The notes under the pieces were generated by a model that was not told the origin of the DNA, ran no database searches, and worked only from the letters and a program-made list of their open reading frames with translations. Positions 25,146-33,228 of a stretch of 64,000 nt of DNA are shown here, piece by piece. Origin of the DNA: Novosphingobium profundi (GTDB lineage Bacteria; Pseudomonadota; Alphaproteobacteria; Sphingomonadales; Sphingomonadaceae); NCBI RefSeq assembly GCF_020524485.1, contig NZ_JAIVLF010000001.1, positions 124,001 through 188,000 of the forward strand. Direction: 5' to 3'. Positions within the stretch are counted from its first letter, which is position 1; every line of letters begins with the position of its first letter. Both the position numbers and the translations under genes were made by a program.

Positions 25146-25376
25146 ATGGCGACCGAGATCATCTTTCCCAAGATCGGCTTCTCGATGACCGAGGGGCAGA
25201 TCGCGGAGTGGACCTTTGGCGAGGGCGAGGAAGTGACCGAAGGCGAATGCCTGTTCCTGCTCGAAGCCGACAAGTCCACCAACGAGGTGGAGGCCCCGGC
25301 GTCGGGCATCCTGCGCATCACCGTGCCCGAGGGCGAGACGGTGCAGGTCGGCACCATCGTCGGCACCATCGAGTAA
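25146..25376 (+). CDS. Stand-alone lipoyl (biotinyl/lipoyl-attachment) domain protein
   Basis: Only 76 aa, a single lipoyl domain: two-fold beta barrel with the modification hairpin EADKSTNEVEAPASG and target K43. The DKST context is typical of lipoylation (biotin carriers have MKM). In normal 2-oxoacid dehydrogenase complexes this domain is fused to an E2 acyltransferase; here there is no acyltransferase or E1/E3-binding domain. The E1 alpha and beta genes lie 1.3 kb downstream, so it is likely to be the swinging-arm carrier for them. AGGGCGGAGG precedes the ATG at 25146. The next gene starts 10 bases later. Confidence 0.9.
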   Translation: MATEIIFPKIGFSMTEGQIAEWTFGEGEEVTEGECLFLLEADKSTNEVEAPASGILRITVPEGETVQVGTIVGTIE

Positions 25377-25386
25377 GGCGCAGCCG

Positions 25387-26514
25387 ATGACGCTCAAGGT
25401 CGGTATTGTCGGCGCTGCCTGGGGCGGCATGGCCCATCTTCCCGCCTGGCGCGCGGTGCCCGGCGTCGAGGTGACCGCGATCTGCACCTCGCGCGAGGAG
25501 ACGGCACGCGCCGCCGCGCAGAAGTTGGGGGTGGAGCGCGCCTTCTGGGATGCCCACGAAATGTGCCGCGATCCTGATATCGACATCGTGGACCTGGGCA
25601 CCCGGCCCAATTTCCGCCAGCCCTGGCTCGAGACCGCGCTTGCCCATGGCAAGCACGTCTACAACGCCTCGCCCCACGCGCCGGGATGGGAGGGGGCCAA
25701 GGCCATCGACGCGGCCTGGCAGGCCTCGGGCGCGGTCGGCGTCGTCGATGCCTTCATCGAATACGTGCCCGCCGTGCGCCGCCAGATCGAACTGGTGCAC
25801 GAAGGCTATATCGGCACGCCCATCGGCGGGACCTGCCATCTCAACATTTCGCTGTTCAACCGTGCCTCGAAGCAGTTTCCCTACAACTGGTTCGCGCGCA
25901 GCGACGCGGGCGTTTCGGGCCTGCGCAACAATGGCAGCCACGCGCTCTACCCGCTTCTTGCCATGCTGGGGCCGGTCGAGGAGGTCGTGGCCGATGATCG
26001 CCAGGTTCTCTCCGAATGGGTCTATGAGGACGGGGAGCGGGTCACGCCCGAGACGACCGACACCGGCAACGCGCTGCTGCGCTTTGCGAACGGGCCCATC
26101 GTACAGCTCCAGGCGGGCTGGGCGATGACGATGCACGATGGCTGGCTGCTCGACATCTACGGAACGCAAGGGCGACTGGTAACGCGCGCGCCCACGTTCC
26201 CGAGCGCGCAGGACTGCACGCTTTGGGGCCTCAGGGCACAGGACAAGCCCAACCCCCACGCACCGAGTGACCTGCAGCCGCTCGACATTCCCGAGGCGTA
26301 CCGGGCAGACCCGGACCTGGCCATTGATGCCAGCTTTCCGATCCCCCCCTGCTTCCCGATGGCGCTGGCCATGCAGCGCATGGTCGCCGCGATTGGAGGC
26401 AAGAGCACCGCCGCGCCCGACTTCGCCCGTGCGCTGGAGGTCGAGCGCTGCCAGGAAGCAATGTCCCGCGCGCAGGCGGAGAAGCGCTGGATCGCGCTGT
26501 CCGAAGTTGTCTGA
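25387..26514 (+). CDS. Gfo/Idh/MocA-family oxidoreductase
   Basis: NAD(P)-dependent dehydrogenase of 375 aa. N-terminal Rossmann motif VGIVGAAWGGMAH with the next acidic switch at TAICTSRE, then the family's second domain. The usual EKP motif of sugar dehydrogenases is replaced by YNASPHAPG, so the catalytic Lys is missing or moved and a sugar substrate is doubtful. It lies between the lipoyl-carrier gene (10 bases upstream) and the E1 alpha gene (130 bases downstream), implying it acts on the same pathway intermediate, perhaps a hydroxy acid giving the 2-oxo acid. That role is inferred from position. Confidence 0.85.
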   Translation: MTLKVGIVGAAWGGMAHLPAWRAVPGVEVTAICTSREETARAAAQKLGVERAFWDAHEMCRDPDIDIVDLGTRPNFRQPWLETALAHGKHVYNASPHAPGWEGAKAIDAAWQASGAVGVVDAFIEYVPAVRRQIELVHEGYIGTPIGGTCHLNISLFNRASKQFPYNWFARSDAGVSGLRNNGSHALYPLLAMLGPVEEVVADDRQVLSEWVYEDGERVTPETTDTGNALLRFANGPIVQLQAGWAMTMHDGWLLDIYGTQGRLVTRAPTFPSAQDCTLWGLRAQDKPNPHAPSDLQPLDIPEAYRADPDLAIDASFPIPPCFPMALAMQRMVAAIGGKSTAAPDFARALEVERCQEAMSRAQAEKRWIALSEVV

Positions 26515-26644
26515 ATACGACTTTTTTACAGGTGCTTGGTGGAGGTGCTCCCGAGATATCGCCGTGGCGCAGCGGCTCTCGTTGACCTTGCCCGCCTGGC
26601 CCCTGACAGTTCCCCTCGACGCCTGAAGCGAGCGAGGTTTTCCC

Positions 26645-27640
26645 ATGACCCAACCCAGTAACGCCCCCCAGCCGGATTCCGCCGCGCTGACCGACATCTT
26701 CCGCCGGATGCTGCGGATCGAGCGCAACGACAACGCGATCCTCTCCACCATCCGCAAGGGGCGCCTGCAGATGCCCTACTACTCCGCGCGCGGGCAGGAG
26801 GTGATCCCGGCAACGATCTCCCACTTCCTCACCGACGAGGACCAGATCTGCACGATCTACCGCGGCATCCAGGACATGGTGGCCAAGGACATGCCGCTCA
26901 AGCCCCTCTGGGCCGAGATCGCGGGCCGCGTCGATGGCACCTGCAAGGGCAAGGGCGGCCCGATGCACCTCACGCATCCGCCGACGGGCGTGATGGTGAC
27001 GACGGGCGTCGTGGGCTCCTCGATGCCGATTGCCAATGGCCTTGCCTGGGCGGCGAAGCTCGACGGTTCGCGGCGCGTGGTCATTGCCTATTTCGGCGAT
27101 GGCGCCTCCAATATCGGGGCCTTCCACGAGTCGCTGAATCTGGCCTCGCTCTGGAAGCTGCCGGTCATCTTCGTGTGCCCCAACAACGGCTTTGCCGAAC
27201 ACACCCGTTTCGAGAACGGCACTTCGGTCGACCAGATCTCCAAGCGGGCGATCGGTTACGGCATGCCCGGCTTCACGGTCGATGGAAACGATCCTTGGGA
27301 GATGTACGCGCAGGTCTCCACCGCGATTGCGCGCGCGCGTGACGGGGAGGGGCCAACCCTGCTCGAATGCACGACCTTCCGTTTCCTCGGGCACGTCCTG
27401 GGCGATGACAACAAGTACATGGCCGAGGGCGAACTGGCCGCGGCGAAGGAGAAGGACCCGTTGCCCCTGTTCCGTCAGCGCCTGCTCGACGAAGGGCACG
27501 TGGACGAGGCGACGCTTGCCGCGATGCAGGAGAAGATCGAGGCCGAGGTGGCCGAGGCCCGTGACTTCGGCCTCGCCAGCGAACTGCCCCCGGTGGACGA
27601 GATCCGCCGCGATGTCTTTGCCCAGGAGATGATGGCATGA
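26645..27640 (+). CDS. 2-oxoacid dehydrogenase E1 component, alpha subunit
   Basis: Thiamine-diphosphate-binding E1 alpha of 331 aa, close in size to acetoin or pyruvate dehydrogenase alpha subunits. The ThDP motif runs GDGASNIGAFHESLNLASLW to NNGFAEHT (151-185), and YSARGQEVIPA plus IYRGIQDMVA are typical. It decarboxylates a 2-oxo acid and passes the acyl group to lipoate, here presumably the 76-aa carrier at 25146. AGCGAGG lies just before the ATG. The stop overlaps the beta-subunit start (ATGA). No E2 or E3 gene is in the window, so the complex either borrows them or works differently. Confidence 0.93.
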   Translation: MTQPSNAPQPDSAALTDIFRRMLRIERNDNAILSTIRKGRLQMPYYSARGQEVIPATISHFLTDEDQICTIYRGIQDMVAKDMPLKPLWAEIAGRVDGTCKGKGGPMHLTHPPTGVMVTTGVVGSSMPIANGLAWAAKLDGSRRVVIAYFGDGASNIGAFHESLNLASLWKLPVIFVCPNNGFAEHTRFENGTSVDQISKRAIGYGMPGFTVDGNDPWEMYAQVSTAIARARDGEGPTLLECTTFRFLGHVLGDDNKYMAEGELAAAKEKDPLPLFRQRLLDEGHVDEATLAAMQEKIEAEVAEARDFGLASELPPVDEIRRDVFAQEMMA

Positions 27641-28656
27641 GCACGACGACAACCAGTGCGGCCAAGCCCGCCGGCACGAGCAAGATGAACAGCCTACAGG
27701 CCGTGAACGCGGCGCTGCACCAGGCCATGGCCGCCGACGACAAGGTGCTGGTCCTTGGGGAGGACATCGCTGATCCCGAAGGCGGCGGCGTGACCGGCGC
27801 GACGGCGGGCCTTTCGACAAAGTTCGGGGGCGAGCGCGTGCGCTCCACCCCGATCTCGGAGCAGGCCATCATCGGGGCGGCCATTGGCGCCGCGCTTGCC
27901 GGGTACAAGCCGGTGGCCGAGATCATGCTGATGAACTTCACCACGGTCGCGATGGACATGATCTTCAACCACGCGGCCAAGCTGCGCTTCATGTCGGGCG
28001 GGCAGACCTCGGTGCCGATCACCATTCGCACGCTGACAGGCGCTGGCTGGCAGACCGCGGGCCAGCACGCCGATCACCTCGAAGGTTGGTACGCGCACGC
28101 GGCCGGGATCAAGGTCGTCGCGCCGTCCAACCCGGTCGACTACAAGGGCCTGCTGCTCTCGTGCATCGAGGACCCGGACCCGTGCATCTTCATCGAGAGC
28201 GCGGGCTCGCTGTTCGTGCCCGCCGAAGTTCCCGACGACCAAGGGCCGATTCCACTCGGCAAGGCGCGCGTCGTTCAGGAAGGCTCGGACCTGACCATCG
28301 TCACCTGGTCGAGCCAGACCGTGCGCGCGCAGATGGCGCTTCCCGCTCTGGCCGAGGCGGGCCTGTCGGTCGAACTCATCGACTTGCGCACCATCTCGCC
28401 CTGGGACCGCGAAACCGTTCTCGCCTCGGTGCGCAAGACCGGGCGGCTCCTCGTCGCGCATGAGGCGGTGCGCGATTTCGGGCCCGGCGCGGAGATCGCC
28501 GCGACTGTCTCGGAAGAGCTGTTCGGCGATCTCAAGGCCCCGGTTCGCCGCCTTGGCGCGCCCAAGTGCCCGGTTCCCTTCGCGAAGGTGCTGGAAGATG
28601 CCTACATCGTCCAGCCGGATCAGATGGTGGCCGCCGCGCAGGCGCTGATGGGGTGA
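27637..28656 (+). CDS. 2-oxoacid dehydrogenase E1 component, beta subunit
   Basis: Beta subunit of 339 aa forming an alpha2-beta2 E1 with the preceding gene. Transketolase pyrimidine-binding domain (ALHQAMAADDKVLVLGEDIA, with the ThDP-activating Glu in LGED) and C-terminal domain (IVTWSSQTVRAQMALPAL, then IDLRTISPWDRETV, AHEAVRDFGPGAEIAA). The ~18-residue polar leader before the domain is slightly longer than usual. ATG 27637 overlaps the alpha stop. Palindromic element B follows the stop and may end the transcript. Confidence 0.93.
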   Translation: MSTTTTSAAKPAGTSKMNSLQAVNAALHQAMAADDKVLVLGEDIADPEGGGVTGATAGLSTKFGGERVRSTPISEQAIIGAAIGAALAGYKPVAEIMLMNFTTVAMDMIFNHAAKLRFMSGGQTSVPITIRTLTGAGWQTAGQHADHLEGWYAHAAGIKVVAPSNPVDYKGLLLSCIEDPDPCIFIESAGSLFVPAEVPDDQGPIPLGKARVVQEGSDLTIVTWSSQTVRAQMALPALAEAGLSVELIDLRTISPWDRETVLASVRKTGRLLVAHEAVRDFGPGAEIAATVSEELFGDLKAPVRRLGAPKCPVPFAKVLEDAYIVQPDQMVAAAQALMG

Positions 28657-28671
28657 CGAAGAACAGTTTGA

Positions 28672-28787
28672 TTCAAGGGGCCATCGCCCCTTGACCCCCG
28701 AACGGGCGACCTCACCAGTCTCGGTCAAGGCAGCGCGAGTAAGGTGAGGTTGCACGTTTTGGGAGCCCGAGGGCGATGGCCCTAGGA
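28672..28787. repeat. Palindromic intergenic element, copy B (full)
   Basis: Full copy. Hairpin 1: TCAAGGGGC (28673-28681), loop CATC, GCCCCTTGA (28686-28694). Inner arms ACCTCACC (28709-28716) and GGTGAGGT (28743-28750). Hairpin 2: CCGAGGGC (28767-28774), loop GATG, GCCCTAGG (28779-28786), one mismatch. It fills the gap between convergent E1 beta and acyl-CoA dehydrogenase genes. Confidence 0.85.
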
Positions 28788-28800
28788 AACTTCTTCCTGA

Positions 28801-29775
28801 TTACTCCACCGCCGCCAGTTCCAGCACCGCATCACCTGCGCTTTCGTTCCAGAACGCCGCGCTGCCACCCAGCGCGCGGTTCAGGAACGCGCGTTTCAGG
28901 AACAGGTGGACCGGATACTCGACAGTGAGGCCGATCCCGCCGTGGAACTGCACGGCCTCTTCGGCAACCTGCTTGTAGACCTCGCAGCAATGGGCCTTCA
29001 TCGCGCCGAGCGCGAGGGGGGCAGCCTCGCTGCTGGCCTCGTAGAGCGCGGTTGCGGTTTCCAGCGCAACCTTGAGGTCGGCGGCGCGATGCTTGAGGGC
29101 CTGGAACATGGCAAGAGGCCGGTCGAACTGGCGGCGGGTGCCCAGATACTCGATCGCCATGGCCAGGACGGCGTCGGCTCCGCCCAGCGCATCGCCCGCA
29201 AGGCCAAGGCACAGAAGACCGTCAAGCCGTTCGGTCAGGGCCGCGGCCTCGCTACCCGCCGCCAGCGGGATGCGCGGGACATCGGGCGCCGGTGCGACGG
29301 TGAACAGGCGGCGCGAGCCATCCCAGGTGGGAAAGGGCGTGATCTTTGCGCCTGCAAGGTTGATCAGGGTCACCTCGTCGGTGCTGCGCACAAGTATCCG
29401 GTCTGCCGTATCGGCATCGGGGACCGCGGTGAGGTCCTCTCCGGCGATGGTGAGCGAGGCCGTGATCGCCTCGCCCGCCATGGCGCTTTCCATCAGATCC
29501 TCGCGACCGGGGAAGTCCGGGGCCTGGACCAGGGCCTCAAGCGCGAGGAACTGGGCGAGAGCCGGGCCGGGCATGCGCGCGCGGCCCATCTCGGTGAAGA
29601 TCACGGCGAGGTCGCGGCGTTCGAGGCCAAGGCCGCCCAGCGCTTCGGGCACGCCAGCCATGAACCAGCCCAGCTCGGCCATCTGCGCCCACGAGGCCTT
29701 GGCATCCTGCGCGGCCTGCCAGTCGGGAAAGACCTTGCGGGCGCTGTCCTCCAGTTCGCGGCGCATCTCGCTCAT
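28801..29775 (-). CDS. Acyl-CoA dehydrogenase, small subunit type
   Basis: FAD-dependent acyl-CoA dehydrogenase homologue of 324 aa, shorter than the usual ~380. N-terminal helical domain with GLGLERRDLAVIFTEMG, a reduced beta domain, and the C-terminal helical domain with RRQFDRPLAMFQALKHRAAD and QFHGGIGLTVEYPVHLFLKR. It lacks a clear EGT-type catalytic Glu segment at the end. Paired short and long subunits forming an alpha2-beta2 enzyme are established for steroid side-chain dehydrogenases (ChsE4-ChsE5, ChsE1-ChsE2). Its start overlaps the stop of the 394-aa partner (ATGA), as expected for such a pair. Confidence 0.88.
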   Translation of the reverse strand: MSEMRRELEDSARKVFPDWQAAQDAKASWAQMAELGWFMAGVPEALGGLGLERRDLAVIFTEMGRARMPGPALAQFLALEALVQAPDFPGREDLMESAMAGEAITASLTIAGEDLTAVPDADTADRILVRSTDEVTLINLAGAKITPFPTWDGSRRLFTVAPAPDVPRIPLAAGSEAAALTERLDGLLCLGLAGDALGGADAVLAMAIEYLGTRRQFDRPLAMFQALKHRAADLKVALETATALYEASSEAAPLALGAMKAHCCEVYKQVAEEAVQFHGGIGLTVEYPVHLFLKRAFLNRALGGSAAFWNESAGDAVLELAAVE

Positions 29776-30956
29776 TGTCCGGCCTCCGTGATCCAGTTCT
29801 TCGGCTCGCGGGGCATGCCCAGCATGCGTTCGGCAATGATGTTGCGCTGCACTTCGTCGCTTCCTCCCGCGATGGTCCAGGCATAGCTGTTCATGAAATC
29901 GGCCATCCAGTTGCCGCTGTTGAGATCGCCGAAGGTGATCGGCGCGTGCATCTGTCCGGCAAGATCCGCCAGTTCGACGCCAAGGTCCGTCCAGGCGCGC
30001 AGACAGCGCGAATAGGCGAGCTTGACGATGGAGGCATCGCCCACGCGTTCGTCCTCGTCCATGCGCTTTTGCAGGAAGCGGTCGGCGAGCGCGCAGACCG
30101 CATCGACCCGCGTCGCGAGCGCGCCAAGCTTGCGCAGGACACCGGCATCGCAGGTGCGCCCGGCGGCGTGGACCGCCTCGCTAAGCCGCACCATCGCGCC
30201 GCGCATCCGGTAGGAGAGCTCCATCAGCGTCAGCCCGCGTTCGGAGGCGAGCGTGGCCTGCGCGACGGCCCAGCCCGCGCCTTCCTCGCCCACGCGCTGG
30301 GCAACCGGGATCTCGACCTCGTCGAGGAAGATCTCGGCGAATTCCTCGTCGCCCTGGATCTGGTGGATCGGGCGCACGCTGACGCCGGGCAGGCGCATGT
30401 CCATCAGGAGGTAGGTAAGCCCTGCCTGTTTGGGTCCATCGGCTGAGGTGCGCACCAGCAGCAGGCACATGTCGGCGTACTGCGCCATGGTCGACCAGAC
30501 CTTCTGGCCCGAGACGACATAGACATCGCCGCGCCGCTCGGCCCGGCTGCGGATCGCGGCCAGATCGGACCCCGCCCCCGGCTCGGAAAAGCCCTGGCAC
30601 CAGGTCTCGCCCTCGAGAATGCGCGGCAGGTAGTGGCTGCGCTGCTGTGCGCTGGCGCATTCGGCCAGCGTTGCAAAGGCGTGGTAGGTCGACACGAATG
30701 AAAGCAGGAGGCGCGGCGTGTCGGCGCGCGCCAGTTCTTCGTAGATGATCTTCTGTTCGGCCAGCGAGCGCCCACCACCGGGCCATTCCCTCGGCCAGTG
30801 CGGCACGGCGTAGCCTGCGGCCACCAGCTTGGCGAACCAGGAACGCTGCGAAGCGACGAAGGCTTCGTGCGTGGAGGCCGTGCGCCAGTCCCGGGGCGCT
30901 TCGCGCGCGATCCAGTCGCGGATTTCGCGTCTCAAGGCGTCGTCTTCTTGCGTCAT
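29772..30956 (-). CDS. Acyl-CoA dehydrogenase, large subunit type
   Basis: Acyl-CoA dehydrogenase of 394 aa. FAD-site sequences WCQGFSEPGAGSDLA and VSGQKVWSTMAQYADMCLLL; C-terminal AGGSDEVQRNIIAERMLGMP. These match the FadE26/FadE34-like group that partners a shorter subunit to make one heterotetrameric enzyme for bulky (steroid- or terpenoid-like) acyl-CoAs. It precedes and overlaps the small-subunit gene. It is divergent from a second pair at 31061 across 104 bases, so both pairs are probably induced together. Substrate specificity cannot be read from the sequence. Confidence 0.92.
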   Translation of the reverse strand: MTQEDDALRREIRDWIAREAPRDWRTASTHEAFVASQRSWFAKLVAAGYAVPHWPREWPGGGRSLAEQKIIYEELARADTPRLLLSFVSTYHAFATLAECASAQQRSHYLPRILEGETWCQGFSEPGAGSDLAAIRSRAERRGDVYVVSGQKVWSTMAQYADMCLLLVRTSADGPKQAGLTYLLMDMRLPGVSVRPIHQIQGDEEFAEIFLDEVEIPVAQRVGEEGAGWAVAQATLASERGLTLMELSYRMRGAMVRLSEAVHAAGRTCDAGVLRKLGALATRVDAVCALADRFLQKRMDEDERVGDASIVKLAYSRCLRAWTDLGVELADLAGQMHAPITFGDLNSGNWMADFMNSYAWTIAGGSDEVQRNIIAERMLGMPREPKNWITEAGQ

Positions 30957-31060
30957 GGAGCAAGCTAGGCCCCATTGTGCGCGCGACCTTCAAGCTCGCC
31001 GCCGCGATATCGGGCGCACGATGCTACCGCGCGGGGGTGGGGCGGGTTAGGCCCCTGTGC

Positions 31061-32206
31061 ATGGACTTTGACTGGACGCCCGACGAGCAGGCCTTCCGCG
31101 AGCGCCTGCGCGATTTTCTCGACACGACCCTGCCGGACGACTGGGAGCGCTTCTCGCAGCACGGCCCGGCCTCCCCGGACCTGACGCGCTATGCCCAGAC
31201 CTTCTGCGCCGCGCTGGCCGAGGAAGACCTGCTCATCCCGCACTGGCCGGTCGAGATCGGTGGGCAGGGGCAGGACCCCTGGCACCAGACGATCCTGGCC
31301 GAGGAAATGTGGATCGCGGGCGAGCCGCGCGGCGGGCAGTACATGAACGTCAACTGGATCGGCCCGACGCTGATCCGCTACGGGACACCCGAGCAGCAGG
31401 CGCGCTACCTTCCGCCGATTGCGCAAGGAAAGGCGCTGTGGTGCCAAGGCTTTTCCGAACCCGGTTCCGGCTCGGACCTCGCCTCGCTGCGCACGCGCGC
31501 GGTGGCCGATGGCGGAGACTACGTGGTCAACGGACAGAAGATCTGGACCAGCTACGCCGGACTTGCCGACACCTGCTTCCTCCTGTGCCGGACGAGCGAG
31601 GATCGAAAGCGGGGCATCACCATCCTGCTCGTGCCGATGGACACGCCCGGCATCACCGTGCGCCAGATCCCCTCGATCATCGGCGAGGGGGACATCCATG
31701 AGGTCTTCTTCGATGATATGCGCGTGCCCGCCAGCGCCCGGCTGGGTGAGGAAGGGCAGGCCTGGGAGATTATCGCCTATTCGCTGCGCAACGAGCGGCT
31801 GGGCATTCCGCGTTATGCCCTCGCGCGAAGCGCGCTCGACCGCGCCGTATCGATCCTGCAGGAACGGGGTGATTTTGTGCGCGAGGCGGTGCGGATCGAG
31901 GCGGCAGGCGCGGCTGCACTGTGCGAGGCGGCCCGGCTCGCGAGCTATGCCATCGTCACCCGCCGTGCCGAAGGCGAGACGATCGGCCAGGAAAGTTCCT
32001 CGGCGCGTTACGCCACGGTCATGTGCGAGCGGCGGGTGTGCGAATTCATCGTCGAGCATCTGCCCGAGGCGCTGGCCGACGCGCACCCTTATCTCAAGAT
32101 GCACCACCAGCGCGGCATCGTCGCGGGGATTGCGGCGGGCGCCGCCGAAATCCAGCTCAACATCATCGCCAGCGACGTGCTGGGCCTGCCACGGGAGGCG
32201 CGCTGA
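31061..32206 (+). CDS. Acyl-CoA dehydrogenase, large subunit type (second pair)
   Basis: Acyl-CoA dehydrogenase of 381 aa. MDFDWTPDEQAFRERLRDFL at the N-terminus, FAD region WCQGFSEPGSGSDLASLRT and VNGQKIWTSYAGLADTCFLL, and C-terminal GAAEIQLNIIASDVLGLPR, where the usual GT/GS before EIQ is changed to AA. The ATG at 31061 is chosen by alignment to the family start; the frame is open 28 codons upstream. The stop overlaps the next gene (TGATG), again a short partner. The gene probably forms an alpha2-beta2 enzyme acting on a bulky acyl-CoA, in parallel with the divergent pair. Confidence 0.9.
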   Translation: MDFDWTPDEQAFRERLRDFLDTTLPDDWERFSQHGPASPDLTRYAQTFCAALAEEDLLIPHWPVEIGGQGQDPWHQTILAEEMWIAGEPRGGQYMNVNWIGPTLIRYGTPEQQARYLPPIAQGKALWCQGFSEPGSGSDLASLRTRAVADGGDYVVNGQKIWTSYAGLADTCFLLCRTSEDRKRGITILLVPMDTPGITVRQIPSIIGEGDIHEVFFDDMRVPASARLGEEGQAWEIIAYSLRNERLGIPRYALARSALDRAVSILQERGDFVREAVRIEAAGAAALCEAARLASYAIVTRRAEGETIGQESSSARYATVMCERRVCEFIVEHLPEALADAHPYLKMHHQRGIVAGIAAGAAEIQLNIIASDVLGLPREAR

Positions 32207-33117
32207 TGCAGGTTGCCCTGAACGAAGACCAGCGCGCCATCCGCGACGCGCTTGATGCCCTGGCCCGCCCGTTCGAGGAGGCGCCGGTGCACGAGGCGCC
32301 GCGGGTGGCCGCCAGCCCGGACTTTGCGCGCGCGCTGGCTGAAAGCGGCTTTCTCGATGTCGCTTGCGACCCGGACTTGGGCACCGCGACGGCGGGCGTG
32401 GTGGTGGAACGCCTCGCCCGTCTGCCTTTCGCGGTGGAGGCGGCGACGCGGGCTTTCTTCGCGCCGCTCTTGGGTGACGTGTCCGGGCCGGTCTGTCTTG
32501 TTGAAGGCACACGCACGCCCCGGCTCGTGCGCTTTCTGGAAGCGGGGGCCTGCGTGATCGTGGTGGAGGAGCAGGGTGTCTCGTATTTCACTGCGGACGA
32601 ACAGCAGTTGCGTCGGGAGAGCGAGAGCCTCTTCGCCTACCCCATGGCGAGCCTGCTGGAAATCCCGGAAGAGCGCGCGGGGCTTCCGATCACGCCCGGC
32701 GAGGCGCGGACGCGCGCGCGCGCGGCGCTGGCGGCGGAGGCGGCCGGACTGATGGCCGCTGCGCTTGCCAGCGTGTGCGCGCACCTCTCCGAGCGTACGC
32801 AGTTCGGGCGTAAGCTCGCGACCTTCCAGGCCTTGCGCCATCGCCTCGCCGAAGCGCAGGTGCGCACCAACGGCGTCTATTGGATGGCGATGAAGGCGGC
32901 TACCACGCTTGATCCGGCCGATGCCGCGCTCGCGGCCTGGCACGCGCAGGAATCGGCGACTTCGACAGTCTACGACTTTCACCAGTTCCTTGGTGCCATG
33001 GGCATGACGCTGGAGCATCCGCTGCACTTCTGGACCTACCGTTTGAAGGCCCTGATCGGGGAACTGGGCGGGCGCGGAGCAAGCGCGGCGGCGGCAGCGG
33101 ATGCGCTTTGGGGGTGA
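32206..33117 (+). CDS. Acyl-CoA dehydrogenase, small subunit type (second pair)
   Basis: Acyl-CoA dehydrogenase homologue of 303 aa, strongly reduced in the N-terminal and middle domains. The C-terminal helical domain is kept: SERTQFGRKLATFQALRHRL and FHQFLGAMGMTLEHPLHFWT. Short subunits of this kind bind FAD across the dimer interface with the larger partner and lack a full active site of their own. ATG 32206 overlaps the large-subunit stop by one base. It is followed by palindromic element C. Confidence 0.85.
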   Translation: MQVALNEDQRAIRDALDALARPFEEAPVHEAPRVAASPDFARALAESGFLDVACDPDLGTATAGVVVERLARLPFAVEAATRAFFAPLLGDVSGPVCLVEGTRTPRLVRFLEAGACVIVVEEQGVSYFTADEQQLRRESESLFAYPMASLLEIPEERAGLPITPGEARTRARAALAAEAAGLMAAALASVCAHLSERTQFGRKLATFQALRHRLAEAQVRTNGVYWMAMKAATTLDPADAALAAWHAQESATSTVYDFHQFLGAMGMTLEHPLHFWTYRLKALIGELGGRGASAAAAADALWG

Positions 33118-33120
33118 GGG

Positions 33121-33218
33121 AGGCTCCCCGAACCCGTCTACCTCACCTTACGCGCGCACCGTTATCTGAAAAAGGTGAGGTCGCCCATTCCAGGGTCAAG
33201 GGGCGATGGCCCCTTGAA
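33121..33218. repeat. Palindromic intergenic element, copy C (reversed, one hairpin lost)
   Basis: Reversed orientation relative to copy B. It keeps GGCTCCCCGAAC at the left but the adjoining hairpin 2 is missing. Inner arms ACCTCACCTT (33140-33149) and AAGGTGAGGT (33172-33181) are perfect. Hairpin 1: TCAAGGGGC (33196-33204), loop GATG, GCCCCTTGA (33209-33217). It lies between convergent acyl-CoA dehydrogenase and MFS genes. Confidence 0.8.
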
Positions 33219-33228
33219 ATTGGACTTC

